From Psychrobacter piscatorii (GTDB lineage Bacteria; Pseudomonadota; Gammaproteobacteria; Pseudomonadales; Moraxellaceae): a stretch of DNA of 64,000 nucleotides. The notes under the pieces are model-generated. The model did no database searches. It was not told the origin of the DNA and worked only from the letters and a program-made list of their open reading frames with translations. Positions within the stretch are counted from its first letter, which is position 1, and each line of letters opens with the position of its first letter. Shown one piece after another: positions 46,676 to 58,064 of this stretch. The stretch is taken from the NCBI RefSeq assembly GCF_904846415.1, contig NZ_CAJHAR010000005.1, forward strand, positions 62,001 to 126,000. The letters are read 5' to 3'. The position numbers were made by a program, and so were the translations under genes.

Positions 46676-47172
46676 TGCAACAACAACATCTGATTTCGGT
46701 ATTGATGGAAAACGAAGCGGGTTCGTTGTCGCGTCTAGTCGGCTTGTTCTCACAGCGTGGCTACAATATCGAAACGCTAAACGTCGCACCTACTGATGAC
46801 CCAAGTATTTCACGTCTGACGTTGACAACCATTACTTCACCAGAAAGAATTGAACAAATCACCAAACAATTGCATAAATTGATTGAAGTGGTTAAAGTGC
46901 ATAATCTGACGGAGAATGTACACGTTGAGCGTGAGTTGATGCTCATTAAAGTACGAGCGACTGGCAGCGTACGTGAAGAGGTGAAACGCAGCGCAGATAT
47001 TTTCCGTGCACAGATTGTCGATGTGAATGCCAACTTATATACGATTCAAATCGTTGGTGATAAAGCCAAACTTGATGGTTTTATTGACGTACTTGGACGT
47101 GAGCGTATTATGGAAGTGGTTCGCTCGGGTGTGATTGGTATTGCTCGCGGCGAAAAAACACTTAGCACCTAG
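46675..47172 (+). CDS. ilvH: Acetolactate synthase small (regulatory) subunit
   Basis: A 165-residue regulatory subunit with an N-terminal ACT domain: LISVLMENEAGSLSRLVGLF, followed by GYNIETLNVAPTDDPSISRL. The C-terminal domain has LMLIKVRATGSVREEVKRSA. It binds valine for feedback control of IlvI. I use the ATG at 46675 that overlaps the ilvI stop (TAATG). Length matches E. coli IlvH (163). Confidence 0.95.
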   Translation: MQQQHLISVLMENEAGSLSRLVGLFSQRGYNIETLNVAPTDDPSISRLTLTTITSPERIEQITKQLHKLIEVVKVHNLTENVHVERELMLIKVRATGSVREEVKRSADIFRAQIVDVNANLYTIQIVGDKAKLDGFIDVLGRERIMEVVRSGVIGIARGEKTLST

Positions 47173-47301
47173 TATTTATTACGACCTATTTTAATCAAGC
47201 TATATTTTAATCAAAAAATATTTATCTAAATCAACAAAGCGCTTATCTTAGTCACTATCTTGATTACAGTATAAGCGCCTACTATCCATGGTACGCCATG
47301 A

Positions 47302-48339
<1,038 letters not shown>

Positions 48340-48380
48340 TTCGATACTACTTAAATAGAGTATTTGATAATTTATTAAAT

Positions 48381-48414
48381 AACCCGTGTTATCACCTGAT
48401 AGCGCGGGTTTTTT
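48381..48414 (+). terminator. Terminator after ilvC
   Basis: AACCCG and CGGGTT with inner partial pairs form a stem around a loop containing ATCACCTGAT, followed by six T. Confidence 0.7.
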
Positions 48415-48597
48415 ATGTCCTACTTTTAGCATATGGTTACAACGCTATATGTGTTGGTTGAAAACCAGTAAAAACTGCCCAATATAGGCAGGCATCTTCA
48501 CATTAGCCAGTGGGCTTTTACTGTGCTTATTTATCTTTGATTGATCAAAGTAGATGAGCCCTCATTCATATTTTCTATAGATTACAGGTTGTATGTT

Positions 48598-49023
48598 GTG
48601 CAAATATCTTATCCAGACTGGCTAACGCCGCAATTCGTGTATATTACTCTTAGCGCTGTAGTAGCAGTTTTAATTTGGATAGAAGGGGAAATGCTTAAGA
48701 AAACCGATGGTAAACTGCCTGAATCTAAGTTTTTCCAAATCAGTTCAATCTTAGATACCATCTGGTTCTTTATCTCTGTAGTTGTCCTATACGTGATTGA
48801 TTTGGCACCGCTCGCGATTGCTGTACCTGCCGCTTATGGCATTTACACGACCTTTGGTTGGGTCTACGGTACGCGACTATTAAAGCGCAAAGGTATCCCT
48901 GATTCTCCTAAAGACTTGGTCATACCGGCCAAATATATTGCTTATAGTCAGTCATTTTCGTTGATATTTTTTGGGCTATGTTTGCTTGTATTAAGTTCAC
49001 CATGGTTACCGATATTGCAATAG
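48598..49023 (+). CDS. Small membrane protein, unknown
   Basis: A protein of about 141 residues with three or four membrane helices (VYITLSAVVAVLIWI, TIWFFISVVVLYVIDLAPLAI, FSLIFFGLCLLVLSSPWLPI) and a charged cytoplasmic loop. The start is uncertain: no good ATG exists at the front, so a GTG at 48598 (AGG about nine bases before) is chosen over a TTG at 48541. It is not recognised. It lies alone between ilvC and the cold-shock gene. Confidence 0.55.
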   Translation: MQISYPDWLTPQFVYITLSAVVAVLIWIEGEMLKKTDGKLPESKFFQISSILDTIWFFISVVVLYVIDLAPLAIAVPAAYGIYTTFGWVYGTRLLKRKGIPDSPKDLVIPAKYIAYSQSFSLIFFGLCLLVLSSPWLPILQ

Positions 49024-49392
49024 GCAATGACTGAGTTTTTGGCTTATAACGGTCTTTCTTTTTGTATTTAACGATGCTTCCATAATTACAGCCTAATATT
49101 TAGATATTAAAAATTTATTTAATATCAATGTGATAACGGCAAAAGTGCTAGCTATTTTAATAGGTTCTGATACCTAGAATTTATTTACAAAAATCATCAA
49201 TTTAGACTGTTACCTGTATAGAAAACTGTTATAATCAGATTGTACTCAAAGTATTTGAGGTAAAAAATTCAGGTTTTCTCTTAGATTATTTGAAATTTTG
49301 AACCGTAGCGTTCAGCAAAAGATGCATGGGTATATATCAATTAATCGGTGATGACACAAGTCTCGCCAACAGTTAAAGAGTCAGGAAAATTT
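49024..49392 (+). promoter_or_regulatory. Intergenic region with the long leader of the cold-shock gene
   Basis: TATAAT at 49230-49235 is a likely -10 for the cold-shock gene, with no strong -35 in front (extended or weak). A transcript from there gives a leader of about 150 bases, as in cspA-type mRNAs that switch fold with temperature. The rest (49024-49200) is AT-rich with nothing recognised. Confidence 0.4.
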
Positions 49393-49605
49393 ATGTCAGA
49401 TAAAGTTGAAGGCACTGTAAAGTGGTTTAATGAAGCTAAAGGTTTTGGTTTTATCGCTCAAGACAATGGTGGACAAGACGTATTCGCTCACTACAGCGCT
49501 ATCCAAGGTAACGGTTTCAAAACGCTAGCCGAAGGCCAAAAAGTGTCTTTCATCTTAGGTGATGGCAAAAAAGGCCCACAAGCTGAGCAAATCGAAGCTA
49601 TCTAA
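49393..49605 (+). CDS. Cold-shock protein, CspA family
   Basis: A 70-residue single-domain cold-shock protein. RNP1 is KGFGFI at residues 16-21 and RNP2 is VFAHY at 30-34. It is an RNA chaperone that melts mRNA structure. The ATG at 49393 has AGGAAA before it; a longer reading from 49348 is unlikely. The gene has a long leader and a strong terminator. Which csp paralogue it is cannot be fixed from the sequence. Confidence 0.94.
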   Translation: MSDKVEGTVKWFNEAKGFGFIAQDNGGQDVFAHYSAIQGNGFKTLAEGQKVSFILGDGKKGPQAEQIEAI

Positions 49606-49720
49606 TCTCATTTACTATTAAGTTAACTGATTTTCAGTAAGCTTAATAATAATAAGATTACCAATATGCATTGATTACTTTGTTTGTTAAAACAATAAAA
49701 ATACTGTATCGACTTTAAAA

Positions 49721-49753
49721 AAAAGCAACCTCTCATCAGGTTGCTTTTTTTAT
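49721..49753 (+). terminator. Terminator after the cold-shock gene
   Basis: AAAAAGCAACCT and AGGTTGCTTTTT form a 12-base stem with a 6-base loop, followed by more T. Confidence 0.85.
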
Positions 49754-49843
49754 ATCATTTTGTCTGAAGTAGCGTTTGATTGATTTTCTTAATAATCATC
49801 AGTTCATAATAGGTACTGACTCAATAATAAATAAGGTTCTATT

Positions 49844-50407
49844 ATGAAATGGGAAACTTGGTTTTCAATTGACTGGCAACAAGCACTAGGTATTTCTTTA
49901 TCTGCGGTGGGCTTCTATATTGGTTTGATGCTCTGTACCCGATTGATGGGTCTACGTAGTTTCTCCAAGCTATCAAGCCATGATTTTGCAATGACGGTCG
50001 GCATTGGCAGTATATTGGCGTCGACTGTACTGGCTGACAAGCCGTCTCTGTTGCAAGGGTTGTGTGCAGTTGCCATGTTGTTTTTGATTCAAGGCGTCAT
50101 TTCAGTCATCAGACGCAAGGTGAAGCCACTAAAAGCGCTGATAGATAATCGGGCTATTATACTCATGGCGCATGGCGAATACTTTGCAGATAATTTGAAA
50201 GAGGCAAACTTAAGTACTAGTGACGTTCAGGAAGTGCTGCGCAAAAACGGTATCAAAGCCAAGACGGAGATATTTGCCGTCATTATGGAAACAACAGGCA
50301 ATATGAGTGTCATCAAAAATAATGGCGTGACCCCTGACTGGGCGTTGTTCGATGACATACGTGATAGTGAGTTGTTAATTGGCTTTAGCAAAAATAGCAA
50401 CATATAG
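49844..50407 (+). CDS. DUF421 (YetF-like) membrane protein
   Basis: A 187-residue protein of the DUF421/YetF family. Three membrane helices lie in the first 90 residues (ALGISLSAVGFYIGLMLCTR, MTVGIGSILASTVLA, LCAVAMLFLIQGVISVI). The soluble part follows, with LIDNRAIILMAHGEYFADNLKEA and LRKNGIKAKTEIFAVIMETTG as in relatives, which bind small molecules of unknown nature. TAAGGTTCTATT precedes the ATG. Function is unknown. Confidence 0.8.
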   Translation: MKWETWFSIDWQQALGISLSAVGFYIGLMLCTRLMGLRSFSKLSSHDFAMTVGIGSILASTVLADKPSLLQGLCAVAMLFLIQGVISVIRRKVKPLKALIDNRAIILMAHGEYFADNLKEANLSTSDVQEVLRKNGIKAKTEIFAVIMETTGNMSVIKNNGVTPDWALFDDIRDSELLIGFSKNSNI

Positions 50408-50863
50408 ATGCTGGGTTCTTCACGACTGCTATTAGTTGAACCCTAGGAAATAAATAATAACAAAATATTAAATAAACATACCATTGAGAGTGCTATAAAG
50501 GGGAGGACTCTTAAGGCTATTGTCAAAGAAAAATCACCAGATCACGTGCTTATAAACTATTTATTATAGAATAGTGACAAATTTATGACGCATTATTCAC
50601 GGCGTTGTCTTGACCTTATCTGCAGGCTGACGCAAGATACATAGGTCTGATAATAACGGTTGGCTTAGCTTTAGCAGATTTTATCCGTAAGAAGTGCAAT
50701 GCTAATATAATTTCGAATATTGGCGTATTTTTCTTAATTAGTTATACATCTGTTGATATAGTAATAACCTTGAGTAGTATTTTGAACGACGATTTGAACC
50801 ACAACGAAAATTTGGTTCTTAACTGATATTTTTTAATTCATAACATTAATAAACGAGGAACGT
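50408..50863. other. Intergenic region before etfB
   Basis: About 456 AT-rich bases without a credible gene. A possible promoter is TTGATA (50753-50758) with AGTATT (50776-50781), 17 bases apart, which is weak. GAGGAACGT gives a good ribosome binding site for etfB. No further structure is seen. Confidence 0.35.
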
Positions 50864-51613
50864 ATGAAAGCATTAGTAGCGGTCAAGCGTGTCATTGATT
50901 ATAACGTAAAAGTTCGTGTAAAAGCCGATAACTCTGGCGTTGATCTATCAAACACCAAAATGTCGATTAACCCTTTTGATGAGATTGCAGTAGAAGAAGC
51001 CGTTCGTCTAAAAGAAGCTGGCGTCATTGATGAAATCATCGTCGCGTCTATCGGTCCAAAAGAGTCGCAAGAGCAAATTCGTGCAGCCCTAGCACTGGGT
51101 GCTGATCGTGGCGTTTTAGTCGTGAGTGACGAAAAACCGTATCCATTACAAGTTGCCAAGATTCTAAAAAGTATCGCTGAAACAGAAAGCACTGATATTA
51201 TCTTGCTAGGTAAGCAAGCGATTGATGACGACAATAACCAAACGGGTCAGATGCTAGCGGCATTGATGGGCATCGGTCAGGGTACGTTTGCCTCAGAAGT
51301 GAAGGTTGAAGGCGACAAAGTCAACGTAACGCGTGAAATCGATGGCGGTCTACAAACGGTTGCCCTTGATTTGCCAGCAGTTATCACAACTGATCTACGT
51401 TTGAATGAGCCACGTTATGCGAAACTGCCTAACATCATGAAAGCGAAGAAAAAGCCGCTTGATGAAAAAACGCCAGCGGATTTCGGTGTTGATATGACAT
51501 CTAAGCAAGAAATCATTAAAGTCGTGCCACCTGCTGAACGCAAAGCTGGTATTACAGTAGGATCAGTTGATGAGTTGGTCGATAAGCTAAGAAACGAAGC
51601 AAAAGTCATTTAA
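50864..51613 (+). CDS. etfB: Electron transfer flavoprotein subunit beta
   Basis: A 249-residue Etf[21 protein letters not shown] at the start, [18 protein letters not shown] and the AMP-binding region [20 protein letters not shown], with [20 protein letters not shown]. With EtfA it passes electrons from acyl-CoA dehydrogenases to the ETF-quinone oxidoreductase. It is followed by etfA after 144 bases. Confidence 0.96.
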   Translation: MKALVAVKRVIDYNVKVRVKADNSGVDLSNTKMSINPFDEIAVEEAVRLKEAGVIDEIIVASIGPKESQEQIRAALALGADRGVLVVSDEKPYPLQVAKILKSIAETESTDIILLGKQAIDDDNNQTGQMLAALMGIGQGTFASEVKVEGDKVNVTREIDGGLQTVALDLPAVITTDLRLNEPRYAKLPNIMKAKKKPLDEKTPADFGVDMTSKQEIIKVVPPAERKAGITVGSVDELVDKLRNEAKVI

Positions 51614-51757
51614 TGATTTGACGCTTCGTTACGGCATATCCTGTACAAAGCTATCCATTTGACTGATTTGTTTCATATTGAATAATAGTCGCTCAAATAG
51701 CTTTGTATACAAACAACCGCATGAATAGATAATACGAATAAATAAAGGATTAAAACC

Positions 51758-52690
51758 ATGGCAATTTTGGTATATGCAGAACACGACAATGCCAGTCTAA
51801 AAAAGGCAACTTTGAACACCATCGCTGCTGCTAAGCAAATCGGCGATGACATCCATGTATTAGTGGCAGGTAGTGGTGCTCAAGCAGTCGCTGATGAAGC
51901 AGCAAAAGCAGAAGGCGTGACGAAAGTACTATTAGCTGACAATGCAGCCTATGAGCATCAATTGGCAGGCAATGTGGCGCTATTGGTTGCTGATGTCGCT
52001 GGTGATTACAGCCATATCCTAGCAGCTGCGACTACGACTGGTAAAAACTTTATGCCACGCGTTGCAGCGTTACTTGACGTCAGCATGCTGTCTGAAATCT
52101 CAGGTGTGGTAGATGCGCAAACGTTTGAGCGTCCTATCTATGCAGGTAATGCAACGGCAACCGTAAAAACGACAGAAGACAAAGTCGTACTAACCGTACG
52201 TACGACTGCGTTTGACCCAGTAGCAAGCGAAGGTGGTTCAGCGACTGTTGAAACTATCGACAATGTGCAAGAAACTGGCAAAGCTAGTTTTGTGAACGAA
52301 GAAATGGCTAAGTCTGATCGTCCAGAATTGACCTCAGCTGGTATCGTGGTTTCTGGTGGTCGTGCATTGGCAAATGGTGAAAACTTCACCAAATATATTG
52401 AGCCATTGGCTGACAAGCTAGGCGCAGCTGTTGGTGCATCACGTGCTGCTGTTGACGCAGGATATGTGCCAAACGATATGCAGGTCGGTCAAACGGGTAA
52501 AATCGTTGCACCGCAGCTATATATCGCCGCTGGTATCTCAGGCGCGATTCAGCATTTGGCTGGTATGAAAGATTCTAAAGTCATCGTTGCTATCAACAAT
52601 GACCCAGAAGCACCTATCGCTAGCGTTGCTGATTATTTCTTAGAAGCTGATTTGTTTGAAGCACTACCCGAGCTTACTAGCAAGGTTTAA
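51758..52690 (+). CDS. etfA: Electron transfer flavoprotein subunit alpha
   Basis: A 310-residue EtfA. The N-terminal domain begins MAILVYAEHDNASLKKATLN. The FAD-binding C-terminal part has LGAAVGASRAAVDAGYVPND, VGQTGKIVAPQLYIAAGISG and VAINNDPEAPIASVADYF. It is the FAD-binding partner of EtfB and acts in the cytoplasm in fatty and amino acid oxidation. A clear terminator follows. Confidence 0.96.
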   Translation: MAILVYAEHDNASLKKATLNTIAAAKQIGDDIHVLVAGSGAQAVADEAAKAEGVTKVLLADNAAYEHQLAGNVALLVADVAGDYSHILAAATTTGKNFMPRVAALLDVSMLSEISGVVDAQTFERPIYAGNATATVKTTEDKVVLTVRTTAFDPVASEGGSATVETIDNVQETGKASFVNEEMAKSDRPELTSAGIVVSGGRALANGENFTKYIEPLADKLGAAVGASRAAVDAGYVPNDMQVGQTGKIVAPQLYIAAGISGAIQHLAGMKDSKVIVAINNDPEAPIASVADYFLEADLFEALPELTSKV

Positions 52691-52820
52691 TATATAGTCA
52701 CAGAACTACTAAACGGCTACGGCGTTACCCTCCTTAGATGTACTACTTGTACAATCTGCAGTCGGCTGCCTTGTATCTGTTTTAGACTTCTTTGACTACA
52801 TCAGTAGTAGACAGATAATA

Positions 52821-52855
52821 AAAAACCCACTATCAATTGGTAGTGGGTTTTTTTA
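52821..52855. terminator. Terminator after etfA
   Basis: AAACCCACTA and TAGTGGGTTT form a 10-base stem around a short loop, followed by T and preceded by A. It lies between etfA and the convergent RNA methyltransferase gene. Confidence 0.8.
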
Positions 52856-52896
52856 TGCTTGATAGATAGGGTTTTAATAGCAGTTATAAATGGACG

Positions 52897-53691
52897 CTAA
52901 GAATATTGTCTTTGGCGTAAGGTTTCATACAGACATAAAGACCCTGCAATCGCTACATTTAAGCTCTCTTGACCATTTGGCTGCGGTAGGGCTATCGGCG
53001 TGGCACATTGCATTAGCTCGTCACAAACGCCTTGACCTTCATGACCCATAATCCAAGCGACAGGCGCAGATAAGTCGTGATCGTAAATGATAGTATCTGT
53101 ATGTGAGCTGGTCGCGAGGAGCGGCACTTGTATGTGATCTAAAATATCTTGCGTACTCAAGCCCTCAAAAATAGTCAGCGCAAACTGTGCACCCATACCT
53201 GCTCGTAGCGTCTTCGGAGACCACGCTTGAGCGGTGGCACTGGTACATAAGATATTACGAATACCAACCGCAGCTGCTGTGCGCAGTAGCGTACCGACAT
53301 TTCCGCTATCTTGTACATCATTCAAGATTAAGCAGTCTTCATCGATCATTGATAGGCTAGGCATTGGTACTTTGATAATCGCCATGATATCGATGCCTGT
53401 ACCCAAGCTACGAATACTCTCATAAAGTGAGTCTGACAAAGTAAGAATAGGCGTATAAGTGGGCAGGCGAGTTAATACCTGCTGAACTTCAGGGTGGCTA
53501 CGCGCTGACTCAGACAGGAGTATCTGTGCAAAAGGATAGTCACTACGCAGTGCAGCATCTATCAAATGGACGCCTTCTATGACTGTCTGACCGTTCTTTT
53601 TACGCTGGCGTGCTTGGGACAACAGCGCTTTTACAAGCTTCACGGTTGTGTTCTTATCTGAGGTAATCAGCTCGGTGGGATTTAATACCAT
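52897..53691 (-). CDS. TrmH/SpoU family RNA 2'-O-methyltransferase
   Basis: A 264-residue SpoU-type methyltransferase with the trefoil-knot motifs: motif 1 LNDVQDSGNVGTLLRTAAAVG, motif 2 WIMGHEGQGV and motif 3 ALPQPNGQESLNVAIAGSLC. An N-terminal substrate-binding domain of the L30e type covers about 1-100. It transfers methyl from S-adenosylmethionine to a ribose 2'-OH of rRNA or tRNA; the target cannot be told (RlmB and TrmH relatives have different N-terminal parts). It is convergent with etfA. Confidence 0.9.
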   Translation of the reverse strand: MVLNPTELITSDKNTTVKLVKALLSQARQRKKNGQTVIEGVHLIDAALRSDYPFAQILLSESARSHPEVQQVLTRLPTYTPILTLSDSLYESIRSLGTGIDIMAIIKVPMPSLSMIDEDCLILNDVQDSGNVGTLLRTAAAVGIRNILCTSATAQAWSPKTLRAGMGAQFALTIFEGLSTQDILDHIQVPLLATSSHTDTIIYDHDLSAPVAWIMGHEGQGVCDELMQCATPIALPQPNGQESLNVAIAGSLCLYETLRQRQYS

Positions 53692-53796
53692 AGTGGATCG
53701 CTTAGAGAAGAGTAAAGGGGTTATTTAAACGACCAGCAAAATATCTATGATTAATTTAGCATTCTGCTGGCTGTTCTTAACAGGCGTGCAAATCAA

Positions 53797-54780
53797 TTAT
53801 TTTTCAGAATAATTGACGTGTAAGTCTTTCACATAATTGACTTCATTTTTGCTACCAAGCACCACAGGCACACGCTGATGAATGTCAGTGGGTTCGATAT
53901 CTAAGATGCGATTGACGGCATCTGTTGCGCCGCCACCCGCGCGTTCAATCAATAGGCTCATTGGGTTGGCTTCATACATCAAGCGTAGTTTACCCGCTTT
54001 ATGAGCATATTTGGTGTCAAACGGATAAGTGAACAGACCGCCACGGCATAAGATACGATGGACGTCACCAACCATAGCGGCGACCCAGCGGGTATTGAAA
54101 TCGCGTCCACGTACGCCTGTCTCGCCAGCGATTAACTCATCGATGTACTGTTGCATCGGTGCGCGCCAGTAGCGATAATTTGAGCTATTGATCGCATATT
54201 CGCTCGTATCGGCAGCGATTTGTACGTTGTCTTCTATGAGCACATAGTCTTCAGTTTCTGGATCTAGGCTAAACATCACGACTTTATCTGCGATGGTTAA
54301 TGCCAGTACCGTAGAGGTGCCATATAACAAGTACCCTGCTGCTAACTGTTTGTTACCTGCCTGTAGATAGTCGCTGTTTTCACTGGTTTGACCTTGACGC
54401 TCATACGGCAAAACAGAAAAAATTGTACCTACTGCCATATTGATATCAATATTTGATGAGCCATCTAATGGGTCAAATAACACCAGTAGGCTACCATCAT
54501 CATTAGCAGGAGTCGCGTCATCGAGCTCTTCTGACGCGACACCAGCGCAATGGGTGTTTTTTGCTAAGGCATCTAGCAGTAAGTCGTTCGCTAATACATC
54601 CAATTTTTTTTGATCTTCGCCTTGGACGTTTTGATTACCAGCTTCGCCTAAAATATCTGCCAGAGCACCTTTTCTAAGTAGTTGTGAGATGGTTTTACCA
54701 ACATTAGTAACCGTGGTAATTACGTCGTTGAGTGCAGGACTAGAGGCATGTTGGTTTAGATAATCTGCTAAGGTCGTCAT
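53797..54780 (-). CDS. fbp: Fructose-1,6-bisphosphatase class 1
   Basis: A 327-residue class I enzyme for gluconeogenesis. The metal-binding site is in [20 protein letters not shown], the substrate site in [20 protein letters not shown] and [20 protein letters not shown]. The ATG at 54780 ([11 protein letters not shown]) is chosen, with AGGAAG just before; a longer reading from 54855 adds a hydrophobic stretch not found in the family. Length is usual. Confidence 0.95.
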   Translation of the reverse strand: MTTLADYLNQHASSPALNDVITTVTNVGKTISQLLRKGALADILGEAGNQNVQGEDQKKLDVLANDLLLDALAKNTHCAGVASEELDDATPANDDGSLLVLFDPLDGSSNIDINMAVGTIFSVLPYERQGQTSENSDYLQAGNKQLAAGYLLYGTSTVLALTIADKVVMFSLDPETEDYVLIEDNVQIAADTSEYAINSSNYRYWRAPMQQYIDELIAGETGVRGRDFNTRWVAAMVGDVHRILCRGGLFTYPFDTKYAHKAGKLRLMYEANPMSLLIERAGGGATDAVNRILDIEPTDIHQRVPVVLGSKNEVNYVKDLHVNYSEK

Positions 54781-55165
54781 AAAGCTTCCTAATAAAGGGT
54801 ATGGAAAGTAAAAAATGGATGGTCTCAGAGTAAGGCCATAAGCGGCATTTGGCACACCTTAAATGGGTAAATTCTTAAATAGCTTATACGGTATCTTTGT
54901 CCCGACCACAAAATCGGCTACACTATATCTATTGTTATTCATTTATAGATTTGTCAGAATTATTCTCTATGAGAATATAGCATGTTTATTTACGCTTTCT
55001 GATTGTCTGCTGAGGCGATTTTTGGTCGAATTTGATTACGGTAAATTGTAGCAAATAAGCGTCAAAATGTCCTTGTCTCTGTGCCTATCAGTGCTAAATG
55101 ATCGAACAAAGATGAATAAGCGATTACGACAGACTCATATAAACCCACAATAAAGACTCGCCATT
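54781..55165. other. Divergent intergenic region between fbp and pyrB
   Basis: About 385 AT-rich bases. TATTCTC (54961-54967) and GAGAATA (54971-54977) form a 7-base inverted repeat with a 3-base centre, a possible operator. No gene and no PyrL-like leader peptide is seen before pyrB. Confidence 0.35.
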
Positions 55166-56239
55166 ATGTCAAATTCTCTTGATAGTAGCGCTACACAACC
55201 AGTCTCACCGACTGATTATGCAAAATTTGATCCCAATACAATTCATCAAAGACTCAACACCTCACTGAGTCGTCCGCAGCTCAATACCGATGGCAGTATC
55301 AGGCATTTCTTGGGTGTTGAAGGTCTTAATAAAGCACAGCTCAAAGCTATTATCGCAAAAGCAGAGACTTTCTTTGATGAAAATGGACAGCTCATCAACC
55401 GTCCTGAATTAGACGGCTATACGGTCATGAATTTGTTCTTTGAACCATCGACCCGTACCCGGACGACATTTGAGGTTGCAGAAAAACGCTTGGGTGCCAA
55501 TGTACTCAACATTGATATCGAACGCTCTAGTACCAAAAAAGGTGAGAGTCTACGCGATACGTTGTGGAATCTACAGGCGATGACCGCAGATATTTTTGTG
55601 GTACGACATTCAGCATCAGGTGCCGCGCATTTTATGGCGACAGAAGTGACCCCTGATATTGCTATCATTAACGGCGGCGACGGCTGGCATGCGCATCCTA
55701 CTCAGGGAATGCTCGACATGTTGACCATTCATCGTGAGGCGCCGCGCCCATTTGAAGAGCTGTCTATCGCAATCGTTGGTGATATTAAGCACTCACGCGT
55801 GGCACGCTCTGACATCAGTGCTTTGCAAACGCTAGGTGTGACAGATATCCGTGTTTGTGCGCCGCGTACTCTACTGCCAAAAGGTATTGAGCGTTTTGGC
55901 GTAAAAGTATATGAAAATATGGATGAGTGCGTCACGGACTGTGATGTCATCATGGGATTAAGAATACAAAATGAGCGTATCGGTTCGCCGCTATTGGCAT
56001 CCTCAAGTGAATACTATAAGCATTATGGAATCACGCCAGAGCGAGTAGCGCTTGCTAAGCCTGATGCGCTAGTTATGCACCCAGGGCCGATGAACCGCGG
56101 TGTTGAGATTGCCTCTAGTGTGGCTGATGGCGCGCAATCCGTTATCTTAAAGCAGGTAAATAACGGTATTGCCATTCGTATGGCGGTCTTGTCGCTTGCG
56201 ATGGAAGGTCAGCGTGCTCATCAAGCGGCTGGCAAGTAA
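55166..56239 (+). CDS. pyrB: Aspartate carbamoyltransferase catalytic subunit
   Basis: A 357-residue ATCase, the second step of pyrimidine synthesis. Carbamoyl phosphate is bound by [20 protein letters not shown], and aspartate by the later [13 protein letters not shown] loop and [11 protein letters not shown]. The first 45 residues are an extension of the kind seen in the Pseudomonas type, where it holds effector sites. It stands 58 bases before a dihydroorotase homologue, and no pyrI gene is present, so the two probably form one complex. Confidence 0.95.
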   Translation: MSNSLDSSATQPVSPTDYAKFDPNTIHQRLNTSLSRPQLNTDGSIRHFLGVEGLNKAQLKAIIAKAETFFDENGQLINRPELDGYTVMNLFFEPSTRTRTTFEVAEKRLGANVLNIDIERSSTKKGESLRDTLWNLQAMTADIFVVRHSASGAAHFMATEVTPDIAIINGGDGWHAHPTQGMLDMLTIHREAPRPFEELSIAIVGDIKHSRVARSDISALQTLGVTDIRVCAPRTLLPKGIERFGVKVYENMDECVTDCDVIMGLRIQNERIGSPLLASSSEYYKHYGITPERVALAKPDALVMHPGPMNRGVEIASSVADGAQSVILKQVNNGIAIRMAVLSLAMEGQRAHQAAGK

Positions 56240-56297
56240 CAGCTTGCTGCGCGACTTATTCTCATTTAATTCATTTTATTGATACGGTAATAACGTT

Positions 56298-57509
56298 ATG
56301 TCTACCATGCTTAATACGGATGCACCCATTTTTGACCATTTACCAAAAGCGTTTAAAGATGCATTGCCGCAAACTGCAACAGAAAAACTGTCTACACTCG
56401 ATTCTGACCGTGAGATGTGGCTGCTACCACCATTGGTAGATCTATGCGCGCGCTTGCGTGAGCCGGGCCAACAACAACACGGTACGCTAGAGTCAGAGGG
56501 TAGGGCAGCTCGTGGCAATGGGTTCTTGCATGTAGTCACGCCACCTGATACCAATCCTATTTTAGAAAATGGCTCACTTTTAAAGGGCTTGCGTGAGCGT
56601 GCCTTGAGTGATGGCGGGATTTACTTACATATTTTGGGTGCATTGACCACAGGGTTAGAGGGCGAACGACCCTCTAATATCGCAGGGCTTAAGAAGGGCG
56701 GCTGTATCGCAGTGTCTAATGCGCGTAGACCTTTTCGCAATGACTTAGTATTGTTAAGAACATTAGAATACGCGGCGACCTTTGGTATGAAAGTGTTCTT
56801 TTATCCTGACGAGCCAAGTCTGTCTGGAGATGGCGTGGCACATGAGGGCTATATTGCTTCTTATCATGGTTTGCAAGGGATTCCTTGGATTGCGGAAACG
56901 GTTGCACTGTCTACGCAGCTATTGATGGTTGAAGAGACGGGGATAGCCGCTCATTTTAGTCAGCTATCCTGTAAGTCTTCCATTGAGCTCATGCGCTGGG
57001 CAAAAGATAAAGGCTTGCCGGTGACTTGCGACGTTGCGATGCATCAGCTGTATTTGACTGATGACAATCTTGAAGGCTTTAATGCTCAGGCTTACGTATT
57101 GCCTCCACTACGTAGTAATACTGACCAGCAAGCCATCCGCCGTGGCTTAAAAGATGGCACTATCGATGCTATCTGTAGTCATCACGAACCATTAAACAGT
57201 ACGGCGAAAAAAGCGCCATTTGCTGAGAGTACGCCAGGTATCTCGAATTTTGATACTTTTATGGCGCTGGCATGTCAGCTGGTTCATGATGAAGTGTTAA
57301 CACTCCCAGAGTTGGTTGATAAAATCTGTCTCAATCCTGCAAAGATTGCGGGTATTCATGAGCAGTATGAAGCGATCGGCGGCGCGGTATTGGTTGACCC
57401 CAATCTGGAGTGGCAAGTGACTGCGCAATCTATGCTATCGAATGGTAAAAACACACCATTTTTTAATCAGCAGCTGCAAGGACGTGTTGTGGAGACGTTC
57501 TTTGGCTAA
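56298..57509 (+). CDS. pyrC': Dihydroorotase-like protein, non-catalytic (PyrC' / PyrX type)
   Basis: A 403-residue dihydroorotase homologue. In active enzymes the zinc motif is HxH before LREPG; here the sequence is LVDLCARLREPGQ, so both His are lost. The Asp in the late TDHAPH motif is also altered (CSHHEPLN). The fold motifs AHFSQLSCKSSIELM and VTCDVAMHQLYLTDDNL remain. In Pseudomonas such a pseudo-DHOase is needed to assemble ATCase with PyrB. A separate active PyrC should be encoded elsewhere. The symbol is used in that sense. Confidence 0.9.
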   Translation: MSTMLNTDAPIFDHLPKAFKDALPQTATEKLSTLDSDREMWLLPPLVDLCARLREPGQQQHGTLESEGRAARGNGFLHVVTPPDTNPILENGSLLKGLRERALSDGGIYLHILGALTTGLEGERPSNIAGLKKGGCIAVSNARRPFRNDLVLLRTLEYAATFGMKVFFYPDEPSLSGDGVAHEGYIASYHGLQGIPWIAETVALSTQLLMVEETGIAAHFSQLSCKSSIELMRWAKDKGLPVTCDVAMHQLYLTDDNLEGFNAQAYVLPPLRSNTDQQAIRRGLKDGTIDAICSHHEPLNSTAKKAPFAESTPGISNFDTFMALACQLVHDEVLTLPELVDKICLNPAKIAGIHEQYEAIGGAVLVDPNLEWQVTAQSMLSNGKNTPFFNQQLQGRVVETFFG

Positions 57510-57564
57510 TTTGCCCCGACAGGATGATAGTCTGCCGCTATCCTCGAAGGATAAAGGGGGTGAA

Positions 57565-58050
57565 ATGACTGACCATCTAGAAAAGCCACGCAGTACGGCC
57601 AGTGAGTCTATCAAAGCGGTAGCTATTTATGAAGTCGTCAAAGGTGTGGGGGCATTATTAGGTGCAGGTGCATTGTGGTCGTGGCATACCGATCTTGAGC
57701 ATTGGCTGACGACCGCGACTGGCTCTTGGCGCCACACCTTTGGCCACCTGCTTGCGCCGCAAATAGACAGTGCGGTAAGTATTGCCCAACAGGCAAGCAA
57801 AAACTGGCCAGTGTTTCTATTGTTGATATTTGCTTATGCCAGTTTGCGATTCCTAGAAGCTTATGGCTTATGGCGCGACAAAACATGGGCATATTGGTTT
57901 GGTGTGCTGGGCTATGGCGTCTTTATTCCTATAGAAGTTTATTATCTGATAACCAGTCCATTTGATTGGTTTAAACTGGGAATATTAATCTTTAATATTA
58001 TTATTATTATCGTAGTTTATCGTAATATGAAAAGAAAGGGTTTGATATAG
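57565..58050 (+). CDS. DUF2127 membrane protein
   Basis: A protein of about 161 residues with about four membrane helices: AVAIYEVVKGVGALLGAGAL, LLLIFAYASLRFLEAYGLW, WAYWFGVLGYGVFIPIEVYY and FKLGILIFNIIIIIVVY, which matches the DUF2127 family pattern. I use the ATG at 57565, with GGGGGTG before it. A longer reading that begins inside the preceding gene is unlikely. Function is unknown. Confidence 0.75.
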   Translation: MTDHLEKPRSTASESIKAVAIYEVVKGVGALLGAGALWSWHTDLEHWLTTATGSWRHTFGHLLAPQIDSAVSIAQQASKNWPVFLLLIFAYASLRFLEAYGLWRDKTWAYWFGVLGYGVFIPIEVYYLITSPFDWFKLGILIFNIIIIIVVYRNMKRKGLI

Positions 58051-58064
58051 TTATTAAAACGCTC

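Noticed and set aside
54863-55051. Open frame of 62 codons between fbp and pyrB, checked as a PyrL-type leader
   Set aside because: No ribosome binding site, no pyrimidine-rich attenuator after it, and it stops over 100 bases before pyrB.
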